DNA of 64,000 nucleotides, from contig OZ023206.1 in assembly GCA_963995525.1 (NCBI GenBank), positions 49,624,703 to 49,688,702 of the forward strand, given 5' to 3'. Shown here one piece after another: positions 20,401-34,794 of the stretch. Positions within the stretch are counted from its first letter, which is position 1. Each line of letters opens with the position of its first letter. The position numbers and the translations under genes were made by a program. This DNA comes from Escarpia spicata (Eukaryota; Annelida; Polychaeta; Sabellida; Siboglinidae). The notes beneath the pieces are model-generated. The model saw only the letters and a program-made list of their open reading frames with translations. It had not been told where the DNA came from and did no database searches.

Positions 20401-20880
20401 CATATCGCACAGGTGTATCCAGAGAGCCCGAGGTGCACGTGTCCCTAGACCTTTATAATTTGACCAGTTACTAGACTTTTTTTCAATATGCCCCCATAGT
20501 GCCCCATAATCTTTTCAAATGTGTTCCTTTCAAGATAAACATAAGGTGAAGTTACGGAGGGATGACGGCGAAAAAATCAACTGCAAATAATATAATTATG
20601 TAAAGATGTTCCCGTTTATGTGGATAATGAGTTGTTCGAAACGTTAAATGCAACGTGCTCGTAATCAGTAACCTAACAATCGCAAGAACCACGAACATCT
20701 CACGAATTCTTCAACAAAACGGCCCTTTTGTTATGGATTTGGCAATATGGAGAAGACACAGACAGAATAATGATTATGTCTACCCTCGTAACAATAGCAC
20801 AGCAAGACACATATCGTTTAACAATTCAACAATGTGATGGTTAGGGCCTATCAATGAACAAACAACGAGTATCTGCGAGC
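17490..20880. other. No gene recognised
   Basis: About 3.4 kb of AT-rich DNA with only short ORFs lacking recognisable domains. A small GC-richer patch with ATGGCGGCGCC near 19575 could be a promoter-proximal CpG patch, but no exon could be confirmed. Confidence 0.35.
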
Positions 20881-20894
20881 ACGCCATGATGTTT

Positions 20895-21253
20895 AAATTA
20901 TTATTATTATAAAGCATTTATAGAGCGCCGTGTGTCCGGATAACAAATCTGCTCAAAGGCGCTGACTATCGTAGAGTATAAGTAAAATACATTAAATGAC
21001 CTAAAACATATTAAATATAAATATTAAATAGAAAGGTAAACGAATATGATTTAAAAGTAGCATATACAAATTACATAAAATGTCAGTTAGATAAACCTGA
21101 ATACAAATAAATATATATATTTACAAGTGTATATATTATACATAAATTAAATGAATTAGCCGTTTAAATACCTAAAATAAATAATGTGCTTAAATTCAAT
21201 TATATAAATGCATATAATATGCTAATTAAAAAAAAAAAAAAAAAAAAAAAAAA
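20895..21253. repeat. Short interspersed repeat with hairpin head, plus poly(A) run
   Basis: (ATT)n followed by a GCATTTATAGAGCGCC..AAAGGCGCT stem, a form widely dispersed in marine invertebrate genomes, then AT-rich filler and a ~25-base A run at about 21229-21253. The poly(A) may mark the end of a separate retroposed copy. Confidence 0.45.
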
Positions 21254-21289
21254 TAACTGCAACCTAAGTACATAACCGATTGTCAATAT

Positions 21290-21560
21290 TGCACAAATGT
21301 CACTGATGCGGACGGCAAAGTTCTTTGCTGCGGAATTCTGTACCATCTACAGCTTTCGCAAGTGCAAGTGCATCTCCGGCAGACCATATAACACTGCGTT
21401 GCCGTAATCAATACGTGACATGACCAAGACGTTCACAATGGTTCTGCAGGCATTAGTGGTAAGACATTTCCGAAATAACGCGATGCTTCGGAGGTGACAA
21501 TATGCCACCTGGCAAACACGACGCACTTGATTCGTCATCGACGAAATACATGTAGTGATG
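21290..21560 (-). pseudogene. Non-LTR retrotransposon RT C-terminal fragment
   Basis: The - strand reads VCQVAYCHLRSIALFRK, then SRIDYGNAVLYGLP, then after an in-frame TAG MVQNSAAKNFAVR. This is the conserved region after the RT catalytic core of Jockey/CR1-like LINEs (SRLDYCNALLYGLP-type). It is 5'-truncated with at least one stop. Confidence 0.65.
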
Positions 21561-22430
21561 TAGTTTGTTTTCTAATATTTGGTCAATATTACTGTCGCGA
21601 CTAACAATTAACTACCAGGCATCATTTTGGTAGAAGTGATAATAATATTGAAGGTATGTTGGAGCCGGTTTTTATTGTTACCCCGATAACCCTAAAAGAC
21701 ATACCTAATTTTGTATATTTTGAGCATTATCATTCAAACGTTGCAGCTACGCAAGCTAACGTACACTCCCACCTCCGCGTAACGCTTCGTCACGTCGACT
21801 CGTAGATCTACATCCCAACTCCCAGAGTAGCGTGGGCTATGTGGTTGACCGCAACGGTGTCGCTGTTTAATGACATACTTGTCTTATCATGTTGTAGAAA
21901 ATTTTACGAGCAGCTACAATCGAATAGGTTGGAACGGGTTGCCGAAAACAAAAAATTATTCAGGTGGGCCTATGCACTAAAGATTAGCCTGCTTGACAAC
22001 CTAGTCCACGAAACTCTTGCCTACAATAAGATATGAGAAATCAAGCTGTTCATGTCACATCATCAACAAACGTTGTGAGGCGTTACACAGACAGAACATA
22101 TCCAAAGAAGCATTTTTATTGTGAAAATCACATTCCCGAACACTGTTTTGTGTATGTGGTGCATTTGAAACATTTCACATCGGTACAAGTACCCACAAAC
22201 AACAAACATATTTAACATACTACTGTTTTTGATCTGTTGTCCATACGTATCACACCTTAAATGTGATATGCGAATGTCAACTTGTTTTTTTCTTAAAACA
22301 TTCTATGAAAATGACTGAGAAAATATGTTACATCTCAATCATTTATTAACATTGCGAGTGCGCAGTCTGAATTAAAATTGCCACTTGTTGTGAACTGGAA
22401 GCCACACGTATCAAGTTGGCTCCGGTTCAT
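21561..22430. other. No gene seen
   Basis: AT-rich spacer between the LINE fragment and the zinc-finger array. No supported feature. Confidence 0.4.
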
Positions 22431-22439
22431 TATGAGAAC

Positions 22440-23954
<1,515 letters not shown>

Positions 23955-24106
23955 AATTAAACTGTTTTTGTTTCGAACCTTTTCACACACACATTATTTT
24001 GTATTGTGCTGTTGTCCTCGATGCACTATTGCAAACAAACACATAAACGTGTTATCACTAGAGTACATCACATATGAAGAGTTTCTCACTAGTCGTAGTG
24101 TTTACA

Positions 24107-24337
24107 TTACAGTTTCAAAACAACATTGTTAAAACATTTTCCACAAGTGTCACATTTAAAAATCTGTCTCAATGTGCAGTTCCTCGGAAAAGAATGTCTT
24201 CCACGTGTGTCAAACAGAGGTTTCTCAATTATATGAGAAAGCAAACAAACCTTTATATCTGCTGCACAACTGTCACACTTGAATGGTTCCACGACACAGG
24301 GAGTTGATGTCTGCATAAACGCTAAATATTGTGCCAT
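24107..24337 (-). pseudogene. Upstream zinc-finger remnants
   Basis: The - strand reading contains EPFKCDSCAADIKV and IFKCDTCGKCFNN, which are single decayed finger halves. The same arrangement lies upstream of the second zinc-finger array (about 40.86-41.18 kb), so these are ancestral parts of a shared locus. Confidence 0.5.
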
Positions 24338-24599
24338 GAGTCATTCCGTCACATGTTTTCTCATCTTTGTGTTGACATTGTGTGACGTGCCTCGATGTCC
24401 TATGTCGTGCTGGTGCACACACCGTGACAGTTGTTGTTGTCAATGCCCGCGAGATTTTTCAGCTTTGATACTTTATTGTTGACAGTTCTGTCACAAACAT
24501 TTGTGAGTTCTGAAACAAAATAAAAGTTAAGTGACACCATCAGACGTCGTTAGAAAAAGGCTAACTATAAACAACATATAATAAAGAACAGTGTGGAAG

Positions 24600-25215
24600 A
24601 CCGGGACAATTGTATTTTGGAGAAACAGGAAATATTTATTTGTCGCAAATACACAATACAGATTAATCATAATAAAAACCATACAATATGTTTACCTTCA
24701 AGTCGACGAGGTGGTAAATATAAAATGTATGGTAGGAAAACAAAAGAACATGTAATATAAGGGAAGGGAGACTCCTACCGAGAATAATTATAGTCGCTGT
24801 CGTAGGAGCAACTCTGAAAGGCAATTTCATCGATTATTTTTAGAAGAATTTGTTTTATTTGACCCAGACATTTCAAATAATACATACAATACATCCATGT
24901 AAAAATTAAATAAAAAAAATACACAACCTTATGGTAAACATGGTATAATGTATGACAAATAACGAAAAGTAGGGTCAGGAGACTCCTCTAAGACTGTGGT
25001 AGTCGCTATCGAGGAGCCACCTTTTGTAATAAAACTTTAACTGAATCAATACATCACCTAATCAAATTCTTCCAGAAAAAAAAAAAACATAGTATGTATT
25101 GTGTGTAGTGTAAGCAAGCTTACATGATTATTGAGTTCGTCGTTTAGGCACTGTTTTTTTGACAAGTTGACAGGTTCTTAATTTTGCATACATATATAGC
25201 AATTTTGCCTGGTGC
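24600..25215 (-). repeat. LINE 3' untranslated tail with two related hairpins
   Basis: Lies just downstream (- strand) of the RT-coding remnant. Two related blocks at about 24765-24815 and 24975-25022 share GGAGACTCCT..TAGTCGCT.TCG and each folds as a CTCCT/AGGAG stem. They were probably part of the retrotransposon tail or are tandem copies of it. Confidence 0.4.
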
Positions 25216-25218
25216 ATG

Positions 25219-27552
25219 TTACTTGATAGTTTTGTAAAAAAAATAAAGTTTAACATACTTGGCAAATCCTTGTGAACTGTGTGTACTAAGCTTTTCTTTG
25301 ACAATATCAGGAATGGTATTTAATAAAAGTGGCAAATTATGCCTAAGACATTTCTTAGCAAATTCATGTTTAATTTTATAAGTGTATATTTTATTTTTGA
25401 CTCTTGTATTATGATTATGTACCTCATAGTTAAACATTATCCTCCAGTTTTGTAAATAAACTGGTAAGTCATTATGTAAATATTTATAGTAAAATTTTAA
25501 TTGTTGTAATTTAAGAATGTCATCTACTTTTAACAAGTTGAGTTTTTGTGTGAAGTGGTTCTGTGTGGGAAGTATAATTACTTAAGATAATAATTCTCAG
25601 GGCTTCTTTTTGAAGTTTTATTATTCTATTTGATTGATAGCCCCACACCATTATGCAATAATTAATGTGTGGCACTATTAAAGAATTATATAATATTATT
25701 TTAATATGAAGAGGTAACACGTTTAAATTATTGAAAATGCAATTTTTTTAGAACAAGCATTTCATATTTTTTCAATGTGCTTTTTCCAGTTTAGATTTTT
25801 ATATATAATTAAACCTAAAAAATTAAATTCTTTGACTTGTTCAATATTTACATTGTCTATCTTCAGAGTAAGTGTCTGTATATTTTTCTTTGCCTTTTAA
25901 AATGTCATGTATTTCGATTTTGCTATGTTTAGCGATAATTTATTTATTTTGAGCCATTCATTTATTTTAGAAAGTTCTTCATTTATTAAAGATTCTAAAT
26001 TTTCGTCATGTATGTTATCGCTGAAAGTGTTTAGTGTACTTGATAGAGTTGTATCATCAGCATACATTATGAAATTAAACATTTTACTGGCTTGTGCAAA
26101 ATCATTGATATATATGATGAATAACAGGGGTCCTAAGATTGAACCTTGTGGTACACCTGTTGTTATTGATAACATATTTGATTTTATATTGTCAATTTCC
26201 GTATATTGTTTACGATTTGTTAGGTAACTGCTGAATAAGTTCAGATTTGTTCCATGTATACCATAATATTTCAATTAAAATTAAATGGTCAATGGTATGA
26301 AAGGCTTTGGAAAGATCTAGGTAAATATGAATGGGTATTTCATCCTTATCCAGTTTCGTTATTATTCTATCAATTAATTCTAGTACTGCGTATTCAGTTG
26401 AATGTTTAGGTCGGAATCCATACTGATGGTCAAAAAAAAGCTTAGTCTTTTAAATACGAGAATAATTGGTCAAAAATAATGTTTTCAAGTACTTTTGAAA
26501 TAGCTGGTAGAAGAGATATGGGTCTATAATTATTGAATACTGCTGGCTCACCTTTTTTATAAATGAGAATTACCTTAGCAATTTTTAGTTTATCAGGGAA
26601 TATTCCTGTGGTTAATACTTGATTTGTTATTAAAGTTAAAGATTTGGTTAATGCAAGTTCAAGCATTTTTAGCAGTTTGGTAGACAGACCATCACACCCA
26701 CAGCTACTTTTGTTGGGTAGATTAATTATTGTTCTCGTTGTGGTATCTTCTTCAACATATTTAAATGTAAAATTACAGTTTACTATTTAATTTAGATAAT
26801 ATGAATGATCATGAATGCCTGTGTATTTAATATCATTAGCCAGATTACTACCTATATTGGTAAATAATGTATTGAATTTATTTGCAATTTCTAATTTATC
26901 TGCCACAATTGAATCGGATTCTTTAAAATATTTTGGAAATGATTTATTAATTTTATGTTTAGACAGGATTTAATTTATAGTTTTCCAAGTGTTTTTTATA
27001 TCAAATTTAAATTGATTAAAACATTTGTCAAAATATGATTGCTTTCCTTTGCGAAAACTTCTTTTCAAAATACTATTGTATGTTTTTAGATTAATCAATA
27101 ATACGCCATATTCAGAAGATTCAGGGTTTGTGATTTTTAATTGTTTGTAAAGTTTGTCTCTGTATCGTATTGAGGTTAGCAAGCCTCGAGTTATCCATAT
27201 AGATTTGTTGTTTATATTTATTAAATTTCACTAATTTGCTAGTCATATATTTATTTTTAGCTTGATTGATTTCATTGATGATAATGTTATAATTATGGTT
27301 TGGATTAGCATTTGAACTTGTATCTAATTAATAAGAGATTATATCATTTCTGACTTTTAACATAGCCTCTTTATTTTTTACATTAACTCGTATACATTTT
27401 GCAGTATGTTCCTCTTTTAGAGTAGTCTTCATAAGCATAAAATATGGTTGATCAGAATTTTTTTTAATTAATATTCCTGCTGTACTTTTCAAAATATGCT
27501 TTGTTAAATTACCAAAAAAAATATCAATAAGTGTACCTGTACAAAAATACAA
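25219..27552 (-). pseudogene. Non-LTR retrotransposon ORF2 remnant (RT)
   Basis: Ordered - strand fragments: endonuclease C-terminus (LIDIFFGNLTKHILKSTAGI, 27328-27552), linker (26970-27182), RT fingers (KVILIYKKGEPAVFNNYRPI, 26442-26666), RT core with TGVPQGSILGPLLFIIYIND and the catalytic YADD (25897-26274), thumb (25520-25720) and a C-terminal tail ending FAKYVKLYFFY. Frames break between the blocks, so it is dead. The Jockey/CR1 superfamily is most likely from the GVPQGSILGP and YADD context. Most of the endonuclease is absent from the expected position upstream. Confidence 0.8.
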
Positions 27553-27654
27553 GAAAAAAAGGCAATGTAATAGAAAAAGTCAGGACCATTTGACAAGATG
27601 GCCCGAGAAAAAAAACAAAAAAAACTTAAGAATACAACTATTTCTAGAGGTAGG

Positions 27655-28195
27655 AGCTAATGCATTGTAATGCATTCTAACCAACATATTTCCAACAAAT
27701 ATAAATGCAAAAAAAATGCAAAAAGGTTATTATATTATAACAAATAAAAAGTCATGTGTGGAAAATAAATAAACATTAAACAGAAAACGAATCACAAGTC
27801 ACGACACAAGTGAGTGATACATTGCACTAAGAGATTTAAAAAAAATTATATAAGATATTTAAAAGAATAACAAAACAAGATATTGAAAGTAAACGTAGGT
27901 TAATACAAAAGCAGATACCCTTTACCCAACTTTTTTACATACATATAATTCCTATAGCAGACATTACAAATGCTAATACAATGTAATGTATTTTAACCAA
28001 CACATTTCCAATATATATATAAATGCATAGGTTATTATATTATAAATAAAAAGTCGTGTGGAAAATAAAGAAGCATTAAACAGAAACCATATCGCAAGTC
28101 ACGACACAAGTGAGTAGCAAACTGCACTAAGATATATTTAAAAAAAAGTTGATATAGGGAACACTGCAAATAACAAAACAAGATATTGACCAACT
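27655..28195. repeat. Two direct copies of a ~230-base AT-rich block
   Basis: Copies at about 27655-27890 and 27965-28195 share CCAACA(T/C)ATTTCCAA, TTATTATATTATAA, GGAAAATAAA.AAGCATTAAACAGAAA, AAGTCACGACACAAGTGAG and ACAAAACAAGATATTGA. They lie between the LINE ORF1 remnant and the ORF2 remnant, where the endonuclease should be. Confidence 0.6.
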
Positions 28196-28289
28196 TATTT
28201 ACAAACGTACAGTTCATACAGCAGACATTGCCAATCGCAGAACTAGATTTCGTATCAGTCAGAAATGTCACGTGAGCAATAACTAATTG

Positions 28290-29061
28290 TTCACATCATT
28301 ATCACCGTCATTTGGTGCTATGCCTTGCATGTCATTGGTACTTGTCCAGCTCATTCGAGGTGTATATCCTGTGAATCACGTTGTTGACATCCTTGATTAC
28401 AATGTTCCCATTGTACGTCCAGCAATCTCTGATTTTGTTTGCCTTTTTCAACACTCTTGTTGCGTAAGCCAACTTTGAGCGCATTGTTGTCAATTCTTCA
28501 TTTATGAAGATCTTCAAACTTTGCTCGGCTACTCGTTCGTTCTTTTGTTTAAGTGAAGCTCTTGACAGAAACACTTTGTCGCGTCTTCTCCGATTTGAAG
28601 CGGACGATTACGGGTCGCGGCCTGGTGGAGGTGTCCGTTTTGCGACCAATTCTGTGTACCCGTTCAAAGTCGCTGGGCAATACAGCAGGACTGATTTTCA
28701 TGTTATCGTTACAAATTTCTATGTGCTTTGACTCAAGGTCCTCCCCATGACCTGTCTCCTCAATGCCACTGAAACGTAGGTTTGCCCTACGGCCATATTG
28801 TTCATTGTCATCAATTTGGTTCTGGAGATGAGTAACCTTATCTTCAAGCAGTGCAATTTTATTGTTTTTTTCATCCAGTTGCTGTTGAAAGTTTTAGAAC
28901 GTTTGTCTCAATTCACGAATCTCTTTGGCGAGTTCATCCGGAAAGAGAACCTGTTTCATTTTGTTCAGCACCGCTGAATCGTTGAGGGCTGCAATTAGTC
29001 TTAGAACTAACTGATCTTCTTGGTTGTCCTCGACATTGCTTGCTCTATGCGACCTCGGCAT
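28290..29061 (-). pseudogene. LINE ORF1 remnant (coiled coil plus RNA-binding region)
   Basis: Starts MPRSHRASNVEDNQ (ATG at 29061), has a helical coiled-coil-like part interrupted by TAA at 28896-28894, then QYGRRANLRFSGIEE and a RVHRIG..RPRPVIVRF block typical of the RRM of LINE ORF1 proteins. After a frameshift comes FINEELTTMRSKLAYATRVLKK and CWTYNGNIVIKD, the C-terminal ORF1 domain. ORF1 proteins bind the element RNA. It lies upstream of, and on the same strand as, the ORF2 remnant and may be from the same copy. Confidence 0.7.
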
Positions 29062-29617
29062 ATTGTAAGCCAACTTGCAAACGCAGTCATGCGGAACACA
29101 ATAAGAAGTGGGTGTTTACAGTTCCACTGTCCGGCGTTGTTTGCCAGTGCCAGACGTTGTTACGTAATGCACCCTGCTACACAGGCACACACTGACACTG
29201 AAGCGTAATGTGCGTCGATTTCAGGCTTAGCCTTAAGGCGTAATGTGCGTCGATTTCAGGCTTAAGTTATGGAACTAATAGCAGCTAAGCAACCTCCATC
29301 TAGCACTTTCACAAAGTCCGAAAAGTTCAGCGTGCTCTATCTCCTTCGGTCAATCACCCACCTTGAAAATCTCCACATTCCAACGCCTCCCCACCACAAA
29401 AACTATTCAAAGCTCGGGACACACCAGAATACACGTCTATCCACGAGCAGCCAACTCTTATTTGATTGATAAAAGAAGACAATCCCTAGTACAATTGGTG
29501 CATTACTACAAGATAAATGTACATGATATTATGTCTTATATATATATTATATATTATATATTACACTTACTAAAAACACAAACGTACAAACAGTTGGTTT
29601 TTAAATTAAGTAATTTA

Positions 29618-31200
29618 TTACAAGAGGCACAGCAGGCGTCCAAAGATATCCCTATTACATATATAACAGTTTGGGATTGTACACTGCTCAGCAAGAGTAA
29701 TCAGATAATAAAGTTTGGAATAAGTTGCAAAAGCATATAAACTGTGAGTGGTGATCTTGTTCTTTATTAAATCTGGTGCATTATATATTGTATGTGGCAA
29801 ACTATACCTGAAGCTTCGTTGGGCTAATTCATAATGTAACCTGATTGATGAATTTTATACTGACAGTGGAAACTTTGCGATAACTGTTGTTTTGAACAAA
29901 TGGCAAGTTTTATAGAGATACGGGTAGTTTATTGCGTGAATATTTATACTTATAATTCTCTCACATCTATAGCCCTAGGCCGTTAAACCATAATTTAGAT
30001 TTGAAAATATGGTAAGTTACCTTTCAGAGTCCTCTGTTGCTAAGAACGGAGCTTTTCGACCTTCTGCGATCTTCCTGGAAGTGTTGTCACGTGACAGTTA
30101 CCAACATAGTCACATGACGACCGAGAGTGGCGCAGACCAATGCTGATGAAGACGTCGTGAAGAGGTCGAAAGCTCCGTTCTGAGCAACACAGAACTCGGA
30201 AAGGTAACTTACCATATTTTCAAAACTATGAATGTAACCGAGTCCGGAAGCAATTTACATGCTAACATAATTTAGATGTGATAATATCAGAGAGTTGTAT
30301 TTTCAGAGGTAACAATCGTTTAAGTATAGTTAGGGTACCTGTAGTCCAGGAACATCTATTTGAGATTTTCTCAATATGACTGTGTCTGTTTAATTATTCA
30401 TTAAACCACTTAAGCCTAGGAAAATTAACTTCTCTACCCTATCAATGTTTGTGTTATATATTTGTAGATTTTATGGGTTTATCATATTAATATTTCTTCT
30501 AGTTTCTTTGAAAATTATATATTTTGATTTATTTACATTTGTTGATTAGAGATTCCACATTTTCATTGTTTTCACATTGTACAAAAGAATCTAGAGTACT
30601 TGAGAGATACATACGTAATATAGTTTAATTTTGGATTAGATTGGGCAAAGTCATTAATCAAGACTAAGAATAACAAAGGGCCTAGAATTGATCCTTGAAG
30701 TGCGCCTTTTGAGATATTAAGCATTTCAGATTGGGTTTCTTCAATGTCTTTTTTCTATTTGTTTAAAATAGTTTTTGAATAGATCTAGGGCTACTCGTTT
30801 TATGCCATGAAACTCAACTTATCTATTAATATTAAGTGGTCCAGGATATCAAATACTTTTGAAATTTCCAGGTAGATTATTAACAAGTGTGGATAGTAAA
30901 TCCAGTTCTTAATTCGACAGCGGTAAATGCAGTTGAATGATCCTTTCTAAATCCATATTGGTTATCGTAGATAAGTTTGTCTTTTAAAGAAAGATTCAAG
31001 CTGGTTATAAATAAATGTTTCGATTGCTTTTGAAAATGCAGGTAAGATTGATATTGGTCTGTAGTTGCAGAATAGGGTATCGTCCCCTTTTTATAAATAT
31101 GTATTAATTTGGCTATTTTGAGTTTATCAGGAAAGATACCAGAAGTTAATTTGTTGGTTTGTGATTAAAGTTAAAGATTTAATCAAAACAGGTTTAGTTT
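29618..31200 (-). pseudogene. Second, more decayed LINE copy
   Basis: Same family and strand as the copy at 25.2-27.5 kb. A terminal ITTHSLYAFATYSKLYYL-like tail (about 29.65-29.8 kb), a GSILGPLLFLVLINDFAQ core block (about 30.64-30.7 kb) and a SLTLITNQ..SGIFPDKLKI block (about 31.1-31.2 kb) are readable in shifting frames. It is interrupted by a foldback element at 30.0-30.27 kb. Confidence 0.65.
30001..30267. mobile_element. Foldback/MITE-like insertion with target duplication
   Basis: Left end TTTGAAAATATGGTAAGTTAC is the reverse complement of GTAACTTACCATATTTTCAAA near 30197-30219, with one mismatch. A second inner inverted pair centres on AGAACGGAGCTTT and AAAGCTCCGTTCT. CATAATTTAGAT occurs just before the left end and again at about 30268, consistent with a ~11-12 base target duplication. 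There is no ORF. About 45 bases follow the right arm before the duplicated target, so the class is unclear. Confidence 0.6.
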
Positions 31201-31522
31201 ACTTTAATAGCAGTGAGGAAACACTGCAAATCAAATGTTGTCTTTATCATCAATTGTTTCAGAGATTGTTTCTTCATTAATAAGTTGACAATTAAATACT
31301 TTATGTTTCCATTAAGGTAATGTCTGAACGTTTTGTTGGTAATGTTGGTTGGCTAAATTTGGGCCAATATTGGTAAATTATGAAATAAATATGTTTGCAG
31401 TTGATGAATTAAATATGTTTGCAATGGAGAGGGTGGAGCAGATTGGAATAAGTGGCCCACTACCCCCAAAATGGTTAAAAAGGCAGAACTGAAGTACCGA
31501 TATAGTTTTTAAATGATCATAC

Positions 31523-31528
<6 letters not shown>

Positions 31529-31581
<53 letters not shown>
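31529..31581. repeat. (AT)n microsatellite
   Basis: Nearly pure AT repeat. Tyr-Ile ORFs through it are not genes. Confidence 0.95.
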
Positions 31582-31583
<2 letters not shown>

Positions 31584-31599
31584 CAAGTAAAATAAACAA

Positions 31600-33500
31600 A
31601 TAATAGAGGCTACGCAGAATAATCCAAATCGCTCCGGTGCATAATAATGTTATAATATTACTAAACGTTTTCATCTATTCCTCGCACTTTTACTATAGAA
31701 ATACAATATATATTTATTTAATGAAAATTTCAGAATAATAACTGTGTTATAGTACCACATAAATTATGAAAGTTGTGGTGGGATTTACTATGAAGTGCGA
31801 ATTATATTTTGATTTATTAATATTACAGAGTTGTAGAAAGATTTGTATCATCTCCATGCATTATAATTCATAAAATTGAACAGGTCACAGTATTCTGGTT
31901 GATCGTAGACGTCGCTGTACAAAATAATTATACATTTAATTTATAATGGCTTGTATAACTTTTGTGTGCTGATTAGAACAATTATATATATTGTTGGAAT
32001 TTGATATGCCGCGTTTATATATTTCATTGCCATTTTAAAGTAGGTTGTGATTATTCGCGTATATATTATTAAGATTTTATTATATGTTTTGTGTTTAGGC
32101 AATGGAATTATGATACATGTAGTAATAATAGTCATAGTGGTAGGTTTGTATACTCTCCAGGAATTCTTTCTGAGCACTTGTTTGATATTGACATCAAAGT
32201 CTTTGATATATAAACCGTTAGTCTGATATATCAGTCACTACTCAAATGCTGGGGCATTGGAGTATGAATGTTCAACAAGATGTATACAGTTTCAAATTGA
32301 GAAATTTTTCAGTAATGCAAAAGGTGGCAGCACTAATATATAACATATAATTATATCGGAGAAAGTGATGAAATCGTACTCTATATTTCACTGTTTGAAC
32401 AAAAACAGCTGTAAATACGTATAACCATCACCACAGCCCAGGAAAAAACAGTCAATGTCAATGGTCCCGAGAAGCCTGTTGTGAGTGACATCTTCCCAAA
32501 CAACGAGGCTATTCAAAATACGAGCTTCATTCAAAATAACCTCTATATTGACTGTAAGAATTTGTCTGAACTGAAAATTAAATCAATATAAATAAAGCCT
32601 GCCTAGGCTAGGGCTAGGCTATAGTCTGTGTTTCAGGCCAGGTAGTTTTTAGATTTGTTTTCAAAACATCATATTCATAATTACGTTTGACTATTTGAGT
32701 ATGATGGTACAAGTAAAACACAATTGGGTCAATTGTTGCTTACCAACCAAACACGCCGCACATGTCGTGTGTGTGTGTGTCTCTGGATCTCAGGATGAAT
32801 CACCCATTTATCGCTCACATTAAAAGAATAGTAACACCAACAACTCACTCAAATAACATATTCGAGTAATGTGATCGGTCGCCATGTACAGATTAACGAC
32901 AGAATTATACCTTTAGTACATTGACCAACACTGCTTCTAAATTATACGTGTTAGTCCAACAACGAGCTGTGCGATTGCAAAGTCGACGATTACAAAATGC
33001 GTGTACATGACCTCGATCATCTACGTAACGTGGCGCCACCATTTGTGTCAGTTAATATAACCAGACTCCGTAAGGTAGAGCCACCGCTGGGCGCTACCAC
33101 AACTACAATGTTTCATTTTCCCTCAGTGGAAGTGTAGCAAAAAATTCTACTGTTGATACTGGCGAACCGACCCTTAATGGGCATGTCCGCAAGTAGAAGT
33201 TCATTGTGTAAAAAAAATGTTCTCCTATTCTAAAGAAATTAATCTAATCATGGTCTTCAAGCTTTATTATGAATATTTCCGATTGGATGGCTGTAAAATT
33301 ATTAGAATGTTGTTCATCTGAGACATTTGAAAGAAGGATATTATACATGCTAGCCAACTAATGTATTGTATGTTGTATTCAGCACAAATAGTCTACAAAC
33401 TGACAAAACACATATTAGGTGCAAAATAATTTAGATTTGTATAGAGTTAATTGAAATATTTTACCAAAAAATAATAATGTGTTCTTGTAGACGTATAAAA
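31600..33500. other. No gene seen
   Basis: AT-rich non-coding DNA. A GGTAGAGCCACCGCTGGGCGCT segment at about 33074-33095 recurs at 38.08 kb. Confidence 0.4.
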
Positions 33501-33501
33501 T

Positions 33502-33825
<324 letters not shown>

Positions 33826-33829
33826 ACAT

Positions 33830-34790
33830 ACATTATACACATACAACATTGTATGGTGCACAATGCACATGCAATATTCATCAATGTATACACAGACATA
33901 TCGTTAGACTACTAGTATAAAACACATCACCATCACAAAAAAGGAGTCGCCAAATTATTCATGACTTAAAAACAGACAAATCAACAGGAACCGACTAGGT
34001 GCCAGCCAGAATCTAAGGTGCGGCAATATTTTACAGGGGTAGGATTTTTAATCCGTTGCTAACATATAATAAGCCCAGTTGTCTCCTCGCGAAAAACTGT
34101 ACTTCCGGACAAGCGCATTAATAGTGGGTGCGGCAGTATTTTTAGCGGCAGGATTTTTCGCTACACTAAATGTTGATAATTTCAGCTCCGCCCACTCGAT
34201 ATATTTTTGAGGCTCTTTTTCAAATGCTGCATGTTATACATTTATATCGTTTTCTGATACCTGGAGACGTATTCACTTATTATTAACCAAGGGAGCGAAC
34301 CATTGTAACCATTATGTTTTAAGGATCTGAGTAGTTAATATTGAATGACACGAGAACACAGACATTTTCCCAAAAAAATCAAATTGCAAAATATTTATCT
34401 ATTGTTAGATAACTAAATACAATTAAAGCGCATCCACATTCTATATACACTTCAGAATCTAAATTTTAAAAAGAACAAAAAATGGAACTTTTAGTTATCA
34501 ATTTGACATTGCTAACAGTGAACGTGAACGTATGGCCTGGCCTACAGTACACTGTTTCCACTGTATTAAATTTACTTATTTCGTGCACCAAAAATGCACA
34601 ATGTTGTAGTTGTTGAAAATAAGAATCTAATATTATTTGTCATAAATATTAACATAATATTATGTGAATAAAATAGCTCAGACAGGCATTTTAGGTGTTA
34701 TTTGACATAAGAAAAAGAACATAGTGGATTAGTATGCCTTTCTCAAGCAACATTGGTATGGTAGGTTTGCTTATCCATTTCCGGACGTTG
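33830..34790. other. No gene seen; one duplicated motif
   Basis: AT-rich DNA. GTGCGGCA(A/G)TATTTT..GGCAGGATTTTT-like segments occur twice (about 34018 and 34129). Otherwise nothing supported. Confidence 0.35.
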
Positions 34791-34794
34791 TAGT

